A stretch of DNA of 64,000 bases from Caballeronia sordidicola (lineage in GTDB: Bacteria; Pseudomonadota; Gammaproteobacteria; Burkholderiales; Burkholderiaceae). The stretch spans positions 33,354 through 97,353 of the forward strand of contig NZ_JNFG01000024.1 of NCBI RefSeq assembly GCF_000729995.1, in the 5' to 3' direction. This document shows positions 8,357 to 15,979 of the stretch, in pieces. Position 1 is the first letter of the stretch. Each line of letters starts with the position of its first letter. The notes beneath the pieces are model-generated. The model was not told the DNA's origin, ran no database searches, and saw only the letters and a list, made by a program, of their open reading frames with translations. A program made the translations under genes and the position numbers.

Positions 8357-9037
8357 GTTTCGGTTATAGCCTGTCTGATTGCGCGCCGGGCCGGTAGAGG
8401 CGAGGCGCACGCTGTCCGGCCAAGCGCACTGCATCGGGCATCTGTTGTTGATGTTCCGGCAATGCGGGCATGAGCCGCCGGAATATCCGGTAGCCGCGAC
8501 TCGGACGCGTTCTTTGCAAGTTAACGGTTATGTCCCGAAATTCTTTAGAGGAATAGCTGAGCGCCCGTGAGCCACGGCCCCGGCGGGTTTCACGCAATTT
8601 GTCGACATCACGATTTGGGGTAGAGTGCGGCTTGATCGTTACGAATTCTGAACCGGTCAGTGGGTTCGCCGAGCGTGGTGTCGAGCTATCGGCTGGCCAC
8701 GGTTCGACCGATTATTTCGCTCTTTGTCGCTCTTTGTGTTTGTACGCTGAATCGTTAAGCTAAATCCTTGAGTTAGCCCTTGAGTTAGCCCTTGAGTTAG
8801 CCCTTACGCCAACCCCTCAAGCTAATCGTTTGAGCCAACCGTTGTCTGGTCGCCATTCACTCAGCACCGTTCCATTGCAGCACGCCATGATTGAGTCCCA
8901 AAGCCGATTGCCGGAGCCGGCCCCGAAGCCAGGCGTATTGAACGCGCTGAACGCACGCATTGTGTCGTGCGAGGTCTCCGCGACGCCCGCCCATTGCATT
9001 GAGCCTGCGTTTTCGCATGACCTCAGCAGGTCCATTC
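8357..9037. other. Long intergenic region before the EAL-HDOD gene
   Basis: About 680 bp with no convincing gene. It holds a doubled CGCTCTTTGT near 8718-8737, the 12-bp tandem array at 8767-8814, and a possible weak promoter on the plus strand (TTGTCG at 8599, 16 bp, TAGAGT at 8621). The promoter of the leftward GGDEF-EAL gene must also lie here. Confidence 0.45.
8767..8814. repeat. 12-bp tandem repeat array
   Basis: CTTGAGTTAGCC occurs three times head to tail (8767-8778, 8779-8790, 8791-8802), followed by a diverged fourth unit, CTTACGCCAACC. Related words (CTCAAGCTAATC, TTTGAGCCAACC) continue to about 8840. It may be slippage-prone DNA or a cluster of protein sites. Confidence 0.85.
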
Positions 9038-10381
9038 ATGCCGCCGGTTGATCGGAACCCGACCCGGCGCGCCGCGCACAGCGCCGTGGACGGTCCTGTG
9101 GCGAAGACCTCGGCTAAAATTGCTGCGCCCGTTCTTCGCGAGCCGGAAAGCGTTTACCTCGGCCGCCAGCCGATCATCGATCGCAATGGCGCGCTGCATG
9201 CCTACGAACTGCTTTTTCGCGACGGTCCGGACAATCGCGCGCGCATTTTCGACGACGTGCAGGCCACTGCACACGTCGTCGCACGAACGGTGGGCGAGAT
9301 CGGTTTGTCAGCGGTGCTTGGGGATCACCCCGGCTTTGTGAACATGAACCGCGACCTGCTGTTCGACGACATCGTCCACATCATGCCGCCCGAGCGTTTC
9401 GTGCTCGAGATTCTGGAAACTGTCACCTTCGACGCCAAGCTTTTCAAGCGCTGCGCCCAGTTGCGCGCGGCAGGTTTCCAGTTCGCTCTCGACGACGTCG
9501 TGTCACTCACCGACCCGCTGCACGAAGCGTTGCCTTACGTGGATTACGTGAAGGTCGACTTCCTCGCTACCCAACGGGCCGATCTGCCTGAACTCACGGC
9601 AACGCTCAAACAACATGGTAAGACGCTGATCGCGGAAAAGATCGAAACGTATCAGGATTTCGAAGAAGCCCGCACACTCGGCTTCGACCTCTTCCAGGGT
9701 TACTTCTTCGCTCGTCCGCAAGTGCTGGTCACGCGCCGCTCGAACCCCTCGCGCACTGCTTTGCTGCGTCTTCTGGGCGTGCTGTCGGGGGAGCCTGATA
9801 TGGGCGAACTCGAGGCCGAGTTGAAGCTCAATCCGAACGTGGTCGTGCAGTTGCTGCGGCTGGCCAATTCAAGCGCGTTCAAATTGAGCCGGCCGGTGGC
9901 GTCGCTGCGCGAGGCCATCCAGGCGACCGGTACCCGGCAGATTTCGCGCTGGACCCAGTTGCTGCTTTACGCGGACGGCCGCCACTTGCCGTGGCGTTCG
10001 GACCCGCTGGTGCAACTGGTCGGGACCCGCGCGCGTTTCATGGAACTGGCGGCGCGTGTCATGCGGCCATCGAGTGAGGAATTCGCCGATGCCGCCTTCA
10101 TGACCGGCATCTTTTCGCTCGTGCATGTGGTGGTGGATTTACCGCCGGTCGAGATCATGGACTTGCTGAAGTTATCGAAAGAAATGGGTGCTGCAATCGT
10201 CGATGGCGACGGTCCGCTCGGTGCGCTGTTGCGACTCTCGCAGGCGACGGAAAGAGGCGACGCGCCGGAGCTCGATGCAAGCATTGGCCCAAGCGTGGAT
10301 TTCGCAGTGTTGACGCCGGCTGTGCTCGCCGACCTGCAGTTCGAGGCGGCGACGTGGTTCGGTGCGCATCGGGTGGAATAG
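9038..10381 (+). CDS. EAL-HDOD (YuxH-like) signalling protein
   Basis: A 447-residue protein. An N-terminal EAL-like domain (from VYLGRQPIIDRNGALHAYEL) is followed by an HDOD domain (MGELEAELKLNPNVVVQLLRLANSS onward). The EAL half is a degenerate type: the signature is ELLFR instead of EALxR, and the second metal motif reads ALDDVVS rather than DDFGTG, so hydrolysis of c-di-GMP is unlikely and it probably acts as a binding or scaffold protein. I choose the ATG at 9038 because GCAGG sits 8 bases upstream; an ATG at 9017 is the alternative. It shares domain types with the two preceding minus-strand genes. Confidence 0.85.
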   Translation: MPPVDRNPTRRAAHSAVDGPVAKTSAKIAAPVLREPESVYLGRQPIIDRNGALHAYELLFRDGPDNRARIFDDVQATAHVVARTVGEIGLSAVLGDHPGFVNMNRDLLFDDIVHIMPPERFVLEILETVTFDAKLFKRCAQLRAAGFQFALDDVVSLTDPLHEALPYVDYVKVDFLATQRADLPELTATLKQHGKTLIAEKIETYQDFEEARTLGFDLFQGYFFARPQVLVTRRSNPSRTALLRLLGVLSGEPDMGELEAELKLNPNVVVQLLRLANSSAFKLSRPVASLREAIQATGTRQISRWTQLLLYADGRHLPWRSDPLVQLVGTRARFMELAARVMRPSSEEFADAAFMTGIFSLVHVVVDLPPVEIMDLLKLSKEMGAAIVDGDGPLGALLRLSQATERGDAPELDASIGPSVDFAVLTPAVLADLQFEAATWFGAHRVE

Positions 10382-10478
10382 GTATTGTAGGTATTGCGTT
10401 TGCTGCGTTGATGGATGGTTGCGAGGTTGTGCAGTTGTTTGTCCTGTCGTGCGCGGGTCACGAAAATCGAGGAGTGTC

Positions 10479-11042
10479 ATGAAGCGAAAGTTTGCTGGGA
10501 AAATGCTGGCAGTGTCGTTGGGCGCAGCACTTGCGGCGTACGCGCTGGTGGCTTATGCAACGCTTAAGCCCGGCGATCACGCGCCGGTGTTCACCGCGCA
10601 GGCGTCGCTTGGCGGCAATGTGTATGAGTACTCGCTCGCAGACGAGTTGAAGAAGGGGCCCGTGGTCCTGTACTTCTATCCGGCCGCGTTCACGAAGGGT
10701 TGCACGATCGAGGCGCACGAGTTTGCTGACGCAGTCGATGAATACAAGGCCCTGGGTGCCACGGTGATTGGTGTGTCGCACGACAACATCGACACATTGA
10801 AGAAGTTTTCGGTGAGCGAATGCCGGAGTAAATTCCCGGTCGCCGCCGACGGCGATGCGAAGATCATCAAGCAATACGATGCGACCATGCCGCTGGTCAG
10901 TTCCATGGCCAATCGCGTGTCATACGTGATCGCGCCGGACGGGACGGTGATCTATGAATACACGAGCCTGTCGCCGGACAAGCATGTGGCGAACACGCTG
11001 CAGGCGCTGAAAGACTGGAACGAGAAGCACAAGACCCAATAA
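10479..11042 (+). CDS. Exported peroxiredoxin (AhpC/TSA, BCP/PrxQ-like)
   Basis: A 187-residue thiol peroxidase that reduces hydrogen or organic peroxides. The first 27 residues are a signal peptide (KRKFAGK, then a hydrophobic core ending near AYA), which places it in the periplasm. The peroxidatic motif P-x3-T-x2-C is seen as PAAFTKGC, with Cys75. A second cysteine at 115 (SECRSKFP) could be the resolving one. GAGGAG upstream fixes the ATG at 10479. The next gene encodes a small membrane protein 28 bp downstream and may be co-transcribed. The reductant in the periplasm is not evident from the neighbours. Confidence 0.88.
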   Translation: MKRKFAGKMLAVSLGAALAAYALVAYATLKPGDHAPVFTAQASLGGNVYEYSLADELKKGPVVLYFYPAAFTKGCTIEAHEFADAVDEYKALGATVIGVSHDNIDTLKKFSVSECRSKFPVAADGDAKIIKQYDATMPLVSSMANRVSYVIAPDGTVIYEYTSLSPDKHVANTLQALKDWNEKHKTQ

Positions 11043-11070
11043 CGTAACCAGCCTTGTAAGGTTTTGATCG

Positions 11071-11547
11071 ATGCCGATTATCGTTGCGCTCGTTGTCCTG
11101 GTTGCCGTGATCTACGGTGCGTTCTGGTCGTTTCACGCGTTATCGGCGGCGTTCGGTGTGAGTGTTGCGATTGGCGCCGCGGTGATCGCGGCGCTGGTGG
11201 TGGTGAGCATTGCTGTGTATTTCTGGCTGCGGTGGAAGGAAGTCGCACCGAATGTCCACGATGGCGACTGGACGCACGAACTCAAGCGGGATTGGGGCGG
11301 CGTTCGGCTCGCGGCCGCCAAGCGGTTGTGCGAGGTGCGGGTGGGCGGCCAGGTCGGCATGTATATTTTTGCGGATCTACATGGAGCGCGGATGGAACCG
11401 GGCGCGTCGGGAACCACCGGCGCCTGGCAGGTCGCGCTGAACGTGAAGGACTCGACGCAGCCGCGCTGGAACCTGCCAATGCAGGACCGGCGCGAGGCGC
11501 ACAAGTGGTGCCGGATTTTAGAGAAAGCCGCCGCCCAGACTTTGTGA
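11071..11547 (+). CDS. Hypothetical two-TM membrane protein (158 aa)
   Basis: Not assigned to a named family. Two hydrophobic helices (residues 2-24 and 28-52) form a hairpin with almost no loop, followed by a soluble domain of about 105 residues rich in Trp and Arg (DGDWTHELKRDWGG, QPRWNLPMQDRREAHKWC). The charge pattern (RWK right after TM2) puts the soluble part in the cytoplasm. It follows the peroxiredoxin gene closely and may share its transcript. It faces cioB across an 83-bp convergent gap with no clear terminator. Confidence 0.65.
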   Translation: MPIIVALVVLVAVIYGAFWSFHALSAAFGVSVAIGAAVIAALVVVSIAVYFWLRWKEVAPNVHDGDWTHELKRDWGGVRLAAAKRLCEVRVGGQVGMYIFADLHGARMEPGASGTTGAWQVALNVKDSTQPRWNLPMQDRREAHKWCRILEKAAAQTL

Positions 11548-11630
11548 CGAGCTGTTCATTCCAGTCAGGGTTGGCTAAGTCCGGAAACGGCGCTTGAGCG
11601 AATCCAGACTTATTCACTGCCAAGAGCGCG

Positions 11631-12638
11631 CTACGTGTGATAGCCCATATCACCGCGCACCTTGCCGCGAAATACCCAGTAAGACCACACGACATAAAGC
11701 ACGATAACGGGTAGCAGGAACATCGTCCCGATCAGCAGGAACTGCTGCGAAAGCGGCGTCGTGGACGCATCCCACAACGTCACCGACGGTGGCGCGATGA
11801 AGGGCCAAAGGCTGATCACAAGACCTGTGAAGGCCAGGAAGAACAACCCGATCGAGCACATGAACGGGACCACTTCCTTGCGTTTTTCGAGTGCCGACCA
11901 CAATGTCCAGACCAGCAGCACCGTCAGTACCGGTACCGGCGCGAACGCGAAGCTATCCGGAAAACTGAACCAGCGCGCCGAGATACGCGCGTCCTTCAGC
12001 GGTGTCCAGATACTGATCAACAAGATAAACGCGACCACGCCGAACAGCACTTTCTTGGCCATTCCACGTGCCCATTCCTGCAACTCGCCTTCTGTCTTGA
12101 GCACGAGCCACGTCGTGCCCTGCAGCGCGTAGCCGAAGATCAGCCCCACGCCCGTCAGGAGCGGAAACGGCGCAAACCAGTCCCAGCTCGTGCCGGCGAA
12201 TACGCGTCCGTGAATGGGAAATCCCTGCATGAACATGCCCAGCACAACGCCCTGCGAGAACGTTGCGACCAGCGAGCCGTACCCGAATGCGCTGTCCCAG
12301 ATCCACTTGCGCGCGCCGACCACTTCGCGGAATTCAAACGCCACGCCGCGAAAGATCAAACCCAGAAGCATGAACAGGATCGGAAAATAAACCGCCGGCA
12401 CGATGATCGCGAACGCAAGCGGAAAGACCGCGAGCAAGCCGCCGCCGCCCAGGATCAGCCAGGTTTCATTGAAATCCCAGACGGGTGCGACCGAGTTGAT
12501 CATCAGTTGGCGTTCAACCGGATCGCGGCGCATCAGGAACACCATGCCTACGCCGAGATCGAAGCCGTCGAGCAGCACGTACATGAATACCGCGAGCGCG
12601 AGGATGGCGGCCCACATCGGTACGAGGTCGAGCATCAT
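11631..12638 (-). CDS. cioB: Cytochrome bd-type quinol oxidase subunit II (cyanide-insensitive type)
   Basis: A 335-residue inner-membrane protein with about eight to nine helices, the CydB/CioB partner of the haem-bearing subunit I. The opening LVPMWAAILALAVFMYVLLDGFDLGVGM and the NETWLILGGGGLLAVFP segment are family hallmarks. The start codon overlaps the stop of subunit I in an ATGA, so the two are translationally coupled. No small CydX-like gene follows: only 83 bp remain before the convergent neighbour. Together with CioA it oxidises ubiquinol and reduces oxygen to water without pumping protons. Confidence 0.93.
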   Translation of the reverse strand: MMLDLVPMWAAILALAVFMYVLLDGFDLGVGMVFLMRRDPVERQLMINSVAPVWDFNETWLILGGGGLLAVFPLAFAIIVPAVYFPILFMLLGLIFRGVAFEFREVVGARKWIWDSAFGYGSLVATFSQGVVLGMFMQGFPIHGRVFAGTSWDWFAPFPLLTGVGLIFGYALQGTTWLVLKTEGELQEWARGMAKKVLFGVVAFILLISIWTPLKDARISARWFSFPDSFAFAPVPVLTVLLVWTLWSALEKRKEVVPFMCSIGLFFLAFTGLVISLWPFIAPPSVTLWDASTTPLSQQFLLIGTMFLLPVIVLYVVWSYWVFRGKVRGDMGYHT

Positions 12639-14104
12639 GATCTCCTGGAAGGGGGAACGACGTCGTCCGGGCCGACGGGTTTTACTGCACTGGCGCCGCC
12701 CGATGCATCAGCCGATGCCGCCGCCGCCGATAACGGCCGCGCCGCGCGCGTTTCCGGTTGCAGGAGATCGTGATCGGTATCGACGTGTTCATCGGCGGGG
12801 CCGATCCGCACGAGCCGCCGCAGCAGGATGAATCCCGAGCCGAAGATGACGATATACGCCAGCACGTAGAGCAGCCACGAAAGCCCGACATCGCCGGCTG
12901 TCAGCGACGGCGTGACCGAGTCCTTGGTGCGCATCAGTCCATACACGGTCCACGGCTGGCGGCCGGCTTCGGTCGTCGTCCATCCCGCCAGCACGGCGAT
13001 AAACCCAAGCGGCATGCCGTACGTGGCGCAACGCAGCCAGCGCGTACTGGTTTCGAGCTTGCCGCGTGCGAACAGGACAATGCCCGAGAGGACCAGCGCG
13101 AACATCAGCAACGCGATGCCGACCATGATGCGGAACGCGAAGAACACCACCGCCACGTTCGGCCGGTCCTCACGCGGGAAGTCCTTCAGGCCCTGCACCC
13201 GGCCGTCCAGACTATGTGTGAGGTAGATGCTGCCGAGCACCGGTATCGATATTTCGAAGTCGTTGCGCTCGTTGGCCTGGTCGGGGATCGCGAAGACGGC
13301 CGCGGGCACGCCCCTGCCGGTGTTCCACAAACCTTCCATCGCGGCGAGCTTGGCAGGCTGATGCTGGAGCGTGTTCAGACCGTGCGCATCGCCGATAACC
13401 ATCTGCACGGGCACCATGATCACGAGAAAGATCAGCGCCATCTTGGTCATCACGCGGCTTTCCTCGAGCGCGCGACGCTGCCGCAAATAAAGCGCGCCGA
13501 CGCCGAGAATCACGAATGCGGCCGTCACCAGGAACGCGCTGACCGTATGACCGATGCGGTAAGGAAAGGAGGGCGTAAAGATGGCGTCGAAGAAACTCGT
13601 CACTTCGAAGCGGCCATCGGGAAGGATCCTGTAGCCGGCCGGCGTTTGCATCCAGCTATTCACCGCGAGAATCCAGAACGACGAAATCACCGTCCCCGAC
13701 GCGACGAAAACCGCTGCAAGCACGTGCGCCCATTGCGGCACGAGCTTGCGCCCAAACAGCAGGACGCCCAGAAACGCCGCTTCGAGAAAGAACGCCGTCA
13801 GGACCTCGTAACCCATTAGCGGGCCGATCACGCTGGAGGTGGCATCGGTGAACCGGCTCCAGTTGGTGCCGAACTGGAACGGCATCACGATCCCCGACAC
13901 CACGCCCATGCCGAATGAAACCGCGAATATCTTCAGCCAGAACGCAGAAAGCCGCCGGTACACGTCCCGTTTGCTTAGCCACCAGAGCAATTCAAGCGTC
14001 GCGATAAAACACGATAACCCGACCGTGAACGCCGGCAACAGGATGTGAAACGCTATCACCCAGGCAAACTGGAAACGGGATAGCAAAACGGCATCGAACT
14101 CCAT
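12635..14104 (-). CDS. cioA: Cytochrome bd-type quinol oxidase subunit I (cyanide-insensitive type)
   Basis: A 489-residue subunit carrying haems b558, b595 and d. Visible family features are FQFAWVIAFHILLP with a haem-ligand His, GYEVLTAFFLEAAFLGVLLFG with the paired glutamates, SFPYRIGHTVSAFL with another His, and the quinol-site segment HQPAKLAAMEGLW. The Q-loop is short, and EAGRQPWTVYGLMRT is typical of the cyanide-insensitive (Cio) branch. I start at the ATG at 14104, which has GGGAG five bases upstream; a GTG two codons earlier is possible. The last 60 residues are a variable cytoplasmic tail rich in Ala and Ser. Confidence 0.93.
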   Translation of the reverse strand: MEFDAVLLSRFQFAWVIAFHILLPAFTVGLSCFIATLELLWWLSKRDVYRRLSAFWLKIFAVSFGMGVVSGIVMPFQFGTNWSRFTDATSSVIGPLMGYEVLTAFFLEAAFLGVLLFGRKLVPQWAHVLAAVFVASGTVISSFWILAVNSWMQTPAGYRILPDGRFEVTSFFDAIFTPSFPYRIGHTVSAFLVTAAFVILGVGALYLRQRRALEESRVMTKMALIFLVIMVPVQMVIGDAHGLNTLQHQPAKLAAMEGLWNTGRGVPAAVFAIPDQANERNDFEISIPVLGSIYLTHSLDGRVQGLKDFPREDRPNVAVVFFAFRIMVGIALLMFALVLSGIVLFARGKLETSTRWLRCATYGMPLGFIAVLAGWTTTEAGRQPWTVYGLMRTKDSVTPSLTAGDVGLSWLLYVLAYIVIFGSGFILLRRLVRIGPADEHVDTDHDLLQPETRAARPLSAAAASADASGGASAVKPVGPDDVVPPSRRS

Positions 14105-14477
14105 GAACACTCCCGGCGAGAAGTTTCAAATGGGTTGATTCTGCGGCGCGCCATCCACGCCCAGACGCGCAAATACGGCGCTGTGTCGTGCCACGTCGCG
14201 GCGGTGCTTCACGCATCGACCGCTGCGTTCTGGTTTAGATTAAAGCAGGTTTTTGTGAAAGGACGTTTTTATTTCGTGTTGTCATTCAAGGATGCATTCA
14301 CTGCGCGAACGGATTAACGCAGCGCATAAAGGTGTTCGCAGCGAGGCCGCTGCGGGTCATTTCAGCTTTTCGTATTTCTTGGATCCTGAAGCGAAAGGCG
14401 CCGTAGCAGCGGCTGAAACCGGCTCGAATGCCGGGGAATTGTCGTGTGGCCGGCGAGCGACTTATTCGTCCTATCGT
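14105..14477. other. Intergenic region between cioA and the gdx promoter
   Basis: Carries the leftward cioAB promoter. AT-rich stretches at 14232-14284 are likely for it, but I cannot single out boxes. I looked for an FNR/ANR site (TTGAT-N4-ATCAA) and did not find one. Short open frames here have no ribosome site or familiar sequence. Confidence 0.45.
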
Positions 14478-14483
14478 TATAAT
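14478..14483 (+). promoter_or_regulatory. Consensus -10 box upstream of gdx
   Basis: A perfect TATAAT. No good -35 is seen at the right distance. A start near 14490 would give a transcript that begins just before the riboswitch aptamer. Confidence 0.5.
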
Positions 14484-14501
14484 TTCAGCTTTATTACATG
14501 C

Positions 14502-14561
14502 CGCATGGACGACCCTGCGTGCTTCTGATTGCATCGGGGACGACCCCGCTTTAGACGGGAG
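14502..14561 (+). promoter_or_regulatory. Guanidine-II (mini-ykkC) riboswitch
   Basis: Two stem-loops capped by identical ACGA tetraloops, the hallmark of the class. P1 spans 14502-14519 (GG-ACGA-CC core) and P2 14535-14548 (GGGG-ACGA-CCCC), joined by 15 bases. The ribosome site GGGAG (14557-14561) follows P2. The 3' strand of P2, CCCG (14545-14548), can instead pair with CGGG (14556-14559) and hide the ribosome site. Guanidine binding should hold P2 together and free translation. The class is known to control guanidinium exporters, which is exactly the gene downstream. Confidence 0.92.
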
Positions 14562-14566
14562 TTTCC

Positions 14567-14887
14567 ATGTCGTGGTTTCTATTGCTGATCGCCGGCCTGC
14601 TTGAAGTGGCGTGGGCCGCGGGCCTCAAAACCTCCGAAGGTTTCACGCGGCTGTGGCCGTCGGTATTCACGCTGGTTACAGCCGTCGGCAGCTTCGTACT
14701 CTTGGCGCTGGCAATGCGCCAGTTGCCGCTGGGCACGGCTTACGCGGTGTGGACGGGTATCGGCGCGGTCGGGGCGTTCGTGTTCGGGATTGTCATGCTG
14801 GGCGAAGCCCTGACGGTTGCGCGGATCGCGAGTGCCGCATTGATCGTGGTTGGGCTGATCGGATTGAAACTGTCGTCGGGACATTAA
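14567..14887 (+). CDS. gdx: SMR-family guanidinium exporter
   Basis: A 106-residue protein with four membrane helices, the small multidrug resistance fold. Glu13 in helix 1 (LLIAGLLEVAWAAGLK) is the proton and substrate site. KTSEGFTRLWPS is the signature of the Gdx (formerly SugE) subtype, which exports guanidinium against protons, rather than of the EmrE drug pumps. The guanidine-II riboswitch directly upstream supports that subtype independently. It works as an antiparallel homodimer and no second SMR subunit is present. Confidence 0.93.
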   Translation: MSWFLLLIAGLLEVAWAAGLKTSEGFTRLWPSVFTLVTAVGSFVLLALAMRQLPLGTAYAVWTGIGAVGAFVFGIVMLGEALTVARIASAALIVVGLIGLKLSSGH

Positions 14888-15337
14888 ATCCGACGATTTA
14901 GCGCACTGCAGCGGCTTTTTGTCGCGGTCTGTCGTGGATCATTGGCGGACTATTAAAGGGATCGCAAAAATGACCGTTAAAGAGATCAGGGGCCGCGTGT
15001 GCCGTGGTTTCGTGATTAAGGGCTGAATCAGGAACGTTGGATGCTGAACACGCCGTTATATGGCGCGATGCGTCAACGCGCTGCGCGTGGCTATAATGAC
15101 TTTCAGGTGTCTTGAAAAATTCACCGGGTTCGGCAGCCTGAGTTGGCCGCATGAATTTGGCCACATAAGCCTGGAACAGCGCCAGAATAAGGTGGGCCGG
15201 GTCAATACCGGGCCGCAACCATTTATCCCCAGCCCGTCGCCGGACAGCTTGAGCGGCGGGTCAGGCATTCGTAGCCGGATGCGCCGGAGTCTGACCGGCG
15301 CTCGGGCACGGGGCGAGCAGCGCGCAAGGAGACGGTC
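14888..15337. other. Intergenic region between gdx and the DUF4126 gene
   Basis: About 450 bp without a convincing gene. A perfect TATAAT at 15092-15097 may serve the downstream gene but lacks a good -35. An 18-codon frame from the ATG at 14970 has no supporting ribosome site. Confidence 0.4.
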
Positions 15338-15979
15338 ATGCTTGAAGCACTTTCGCTGGCAGCGGGACTTTCGTGGGCCAGCGGGCTGCGACTGTATCTG
15401 ACGGTATTCGTCGCGGGGCTGTTCGAGCGCATGGGACTGGTCCACTTGCCCGACACCCTCGCTGTGCTGGGCTCTCCATGGGTGATCGGCGTAGCGGCAG
15501 CGCTCGCCGTGGTTGAGTTTTTCGCCGATAAAATCCCCGCCTTCGATTCCCTCTGGGACGCCATTCACACCTTTATTCGCATTCCTGCCGGCGCAGTGCT
15601 GGCCGTCGGGGCGTTCGGCCACGCCGATCCGGCGTTGCTGACCATTGCTGCGCTCGCCGGCGGCACGCTCGCGGGCGCCGCGCATCTGGCGAAAGCCGGC
15701 ACGCGTGCGTTGATCAATTTATCGCCGGAACCGGTGTCGAACTGGGTGGCATCGGCGACTGAGGATTTCGGCGCGTTGCTCGGCATCACGCTCGCCTTGT
15801 TCGTGCCGCTGTTGTGCCTCGTCCTGATTATTGCGTTCCTGTTGTGTGCCGGCTGGGCATTACCGCGGCTCGTGAGAGGCGTGCGCGGCGGTTTCGGGCG
15901 GATGGCCAAGCACATGGTGCCCAGCGTCAGCGCGCGTGTGAATCCGGGCGTCGGCCGGTTCAGGAGCAAGCACGATTGA
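15338..15979 (+). CDS. DUF4126 integral membrane protein
   Basis: A 213-residue protein with about five to six hydrophobic helices. LSLAAGLSWASGLRLYLTVFVAGL at the N-terminus and VVEFFADKIPAFDSLWDAIHTFIRIPAGAVLA are features of DUF4126, a family of unknown function. AAGGAG stands seven bases before the ATG. Its stop codon overlaps the TTG start of the ABC permease gene (TTGA), so the two products are likely made together. The tail after residue 180 is basic and probably cytoplasmic. I cannot assign a role. Confidence 0.85.
   Translation: MLEALSLAAGLSWASGLRLYLTVFVAGLFERMGLVHLPDTLAVLGSPWVIGVAAALAVVEFFADKIPAFDSLWDAIHTFIRIPAGAVLAVGAFGHADPALLTIAALAGGTLAGAAHLAKAGTRALINLSPEPVSNWVASATEDFGALLGITLALFVPLLCLVLIIAFLLCAGWALPRLVRGVRGGFGRMAKHMVPSVSARVNPGVGRFRSKHD

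Noticed and set aside
14111..14145. Possible FNR/ANR site near the cioA start (TTCAAATGGGTTGATT)
   Set aside because: The half sites are in the wrong arrangement for TTGAT-N4-ATCAA and lie at the start codon.
14970..15026. 18-codon frame MTVKEIRGRV... between gdx and DUF4126
   Set aside because: No ribosome site or conservation evidence; such short frames arise by chance.
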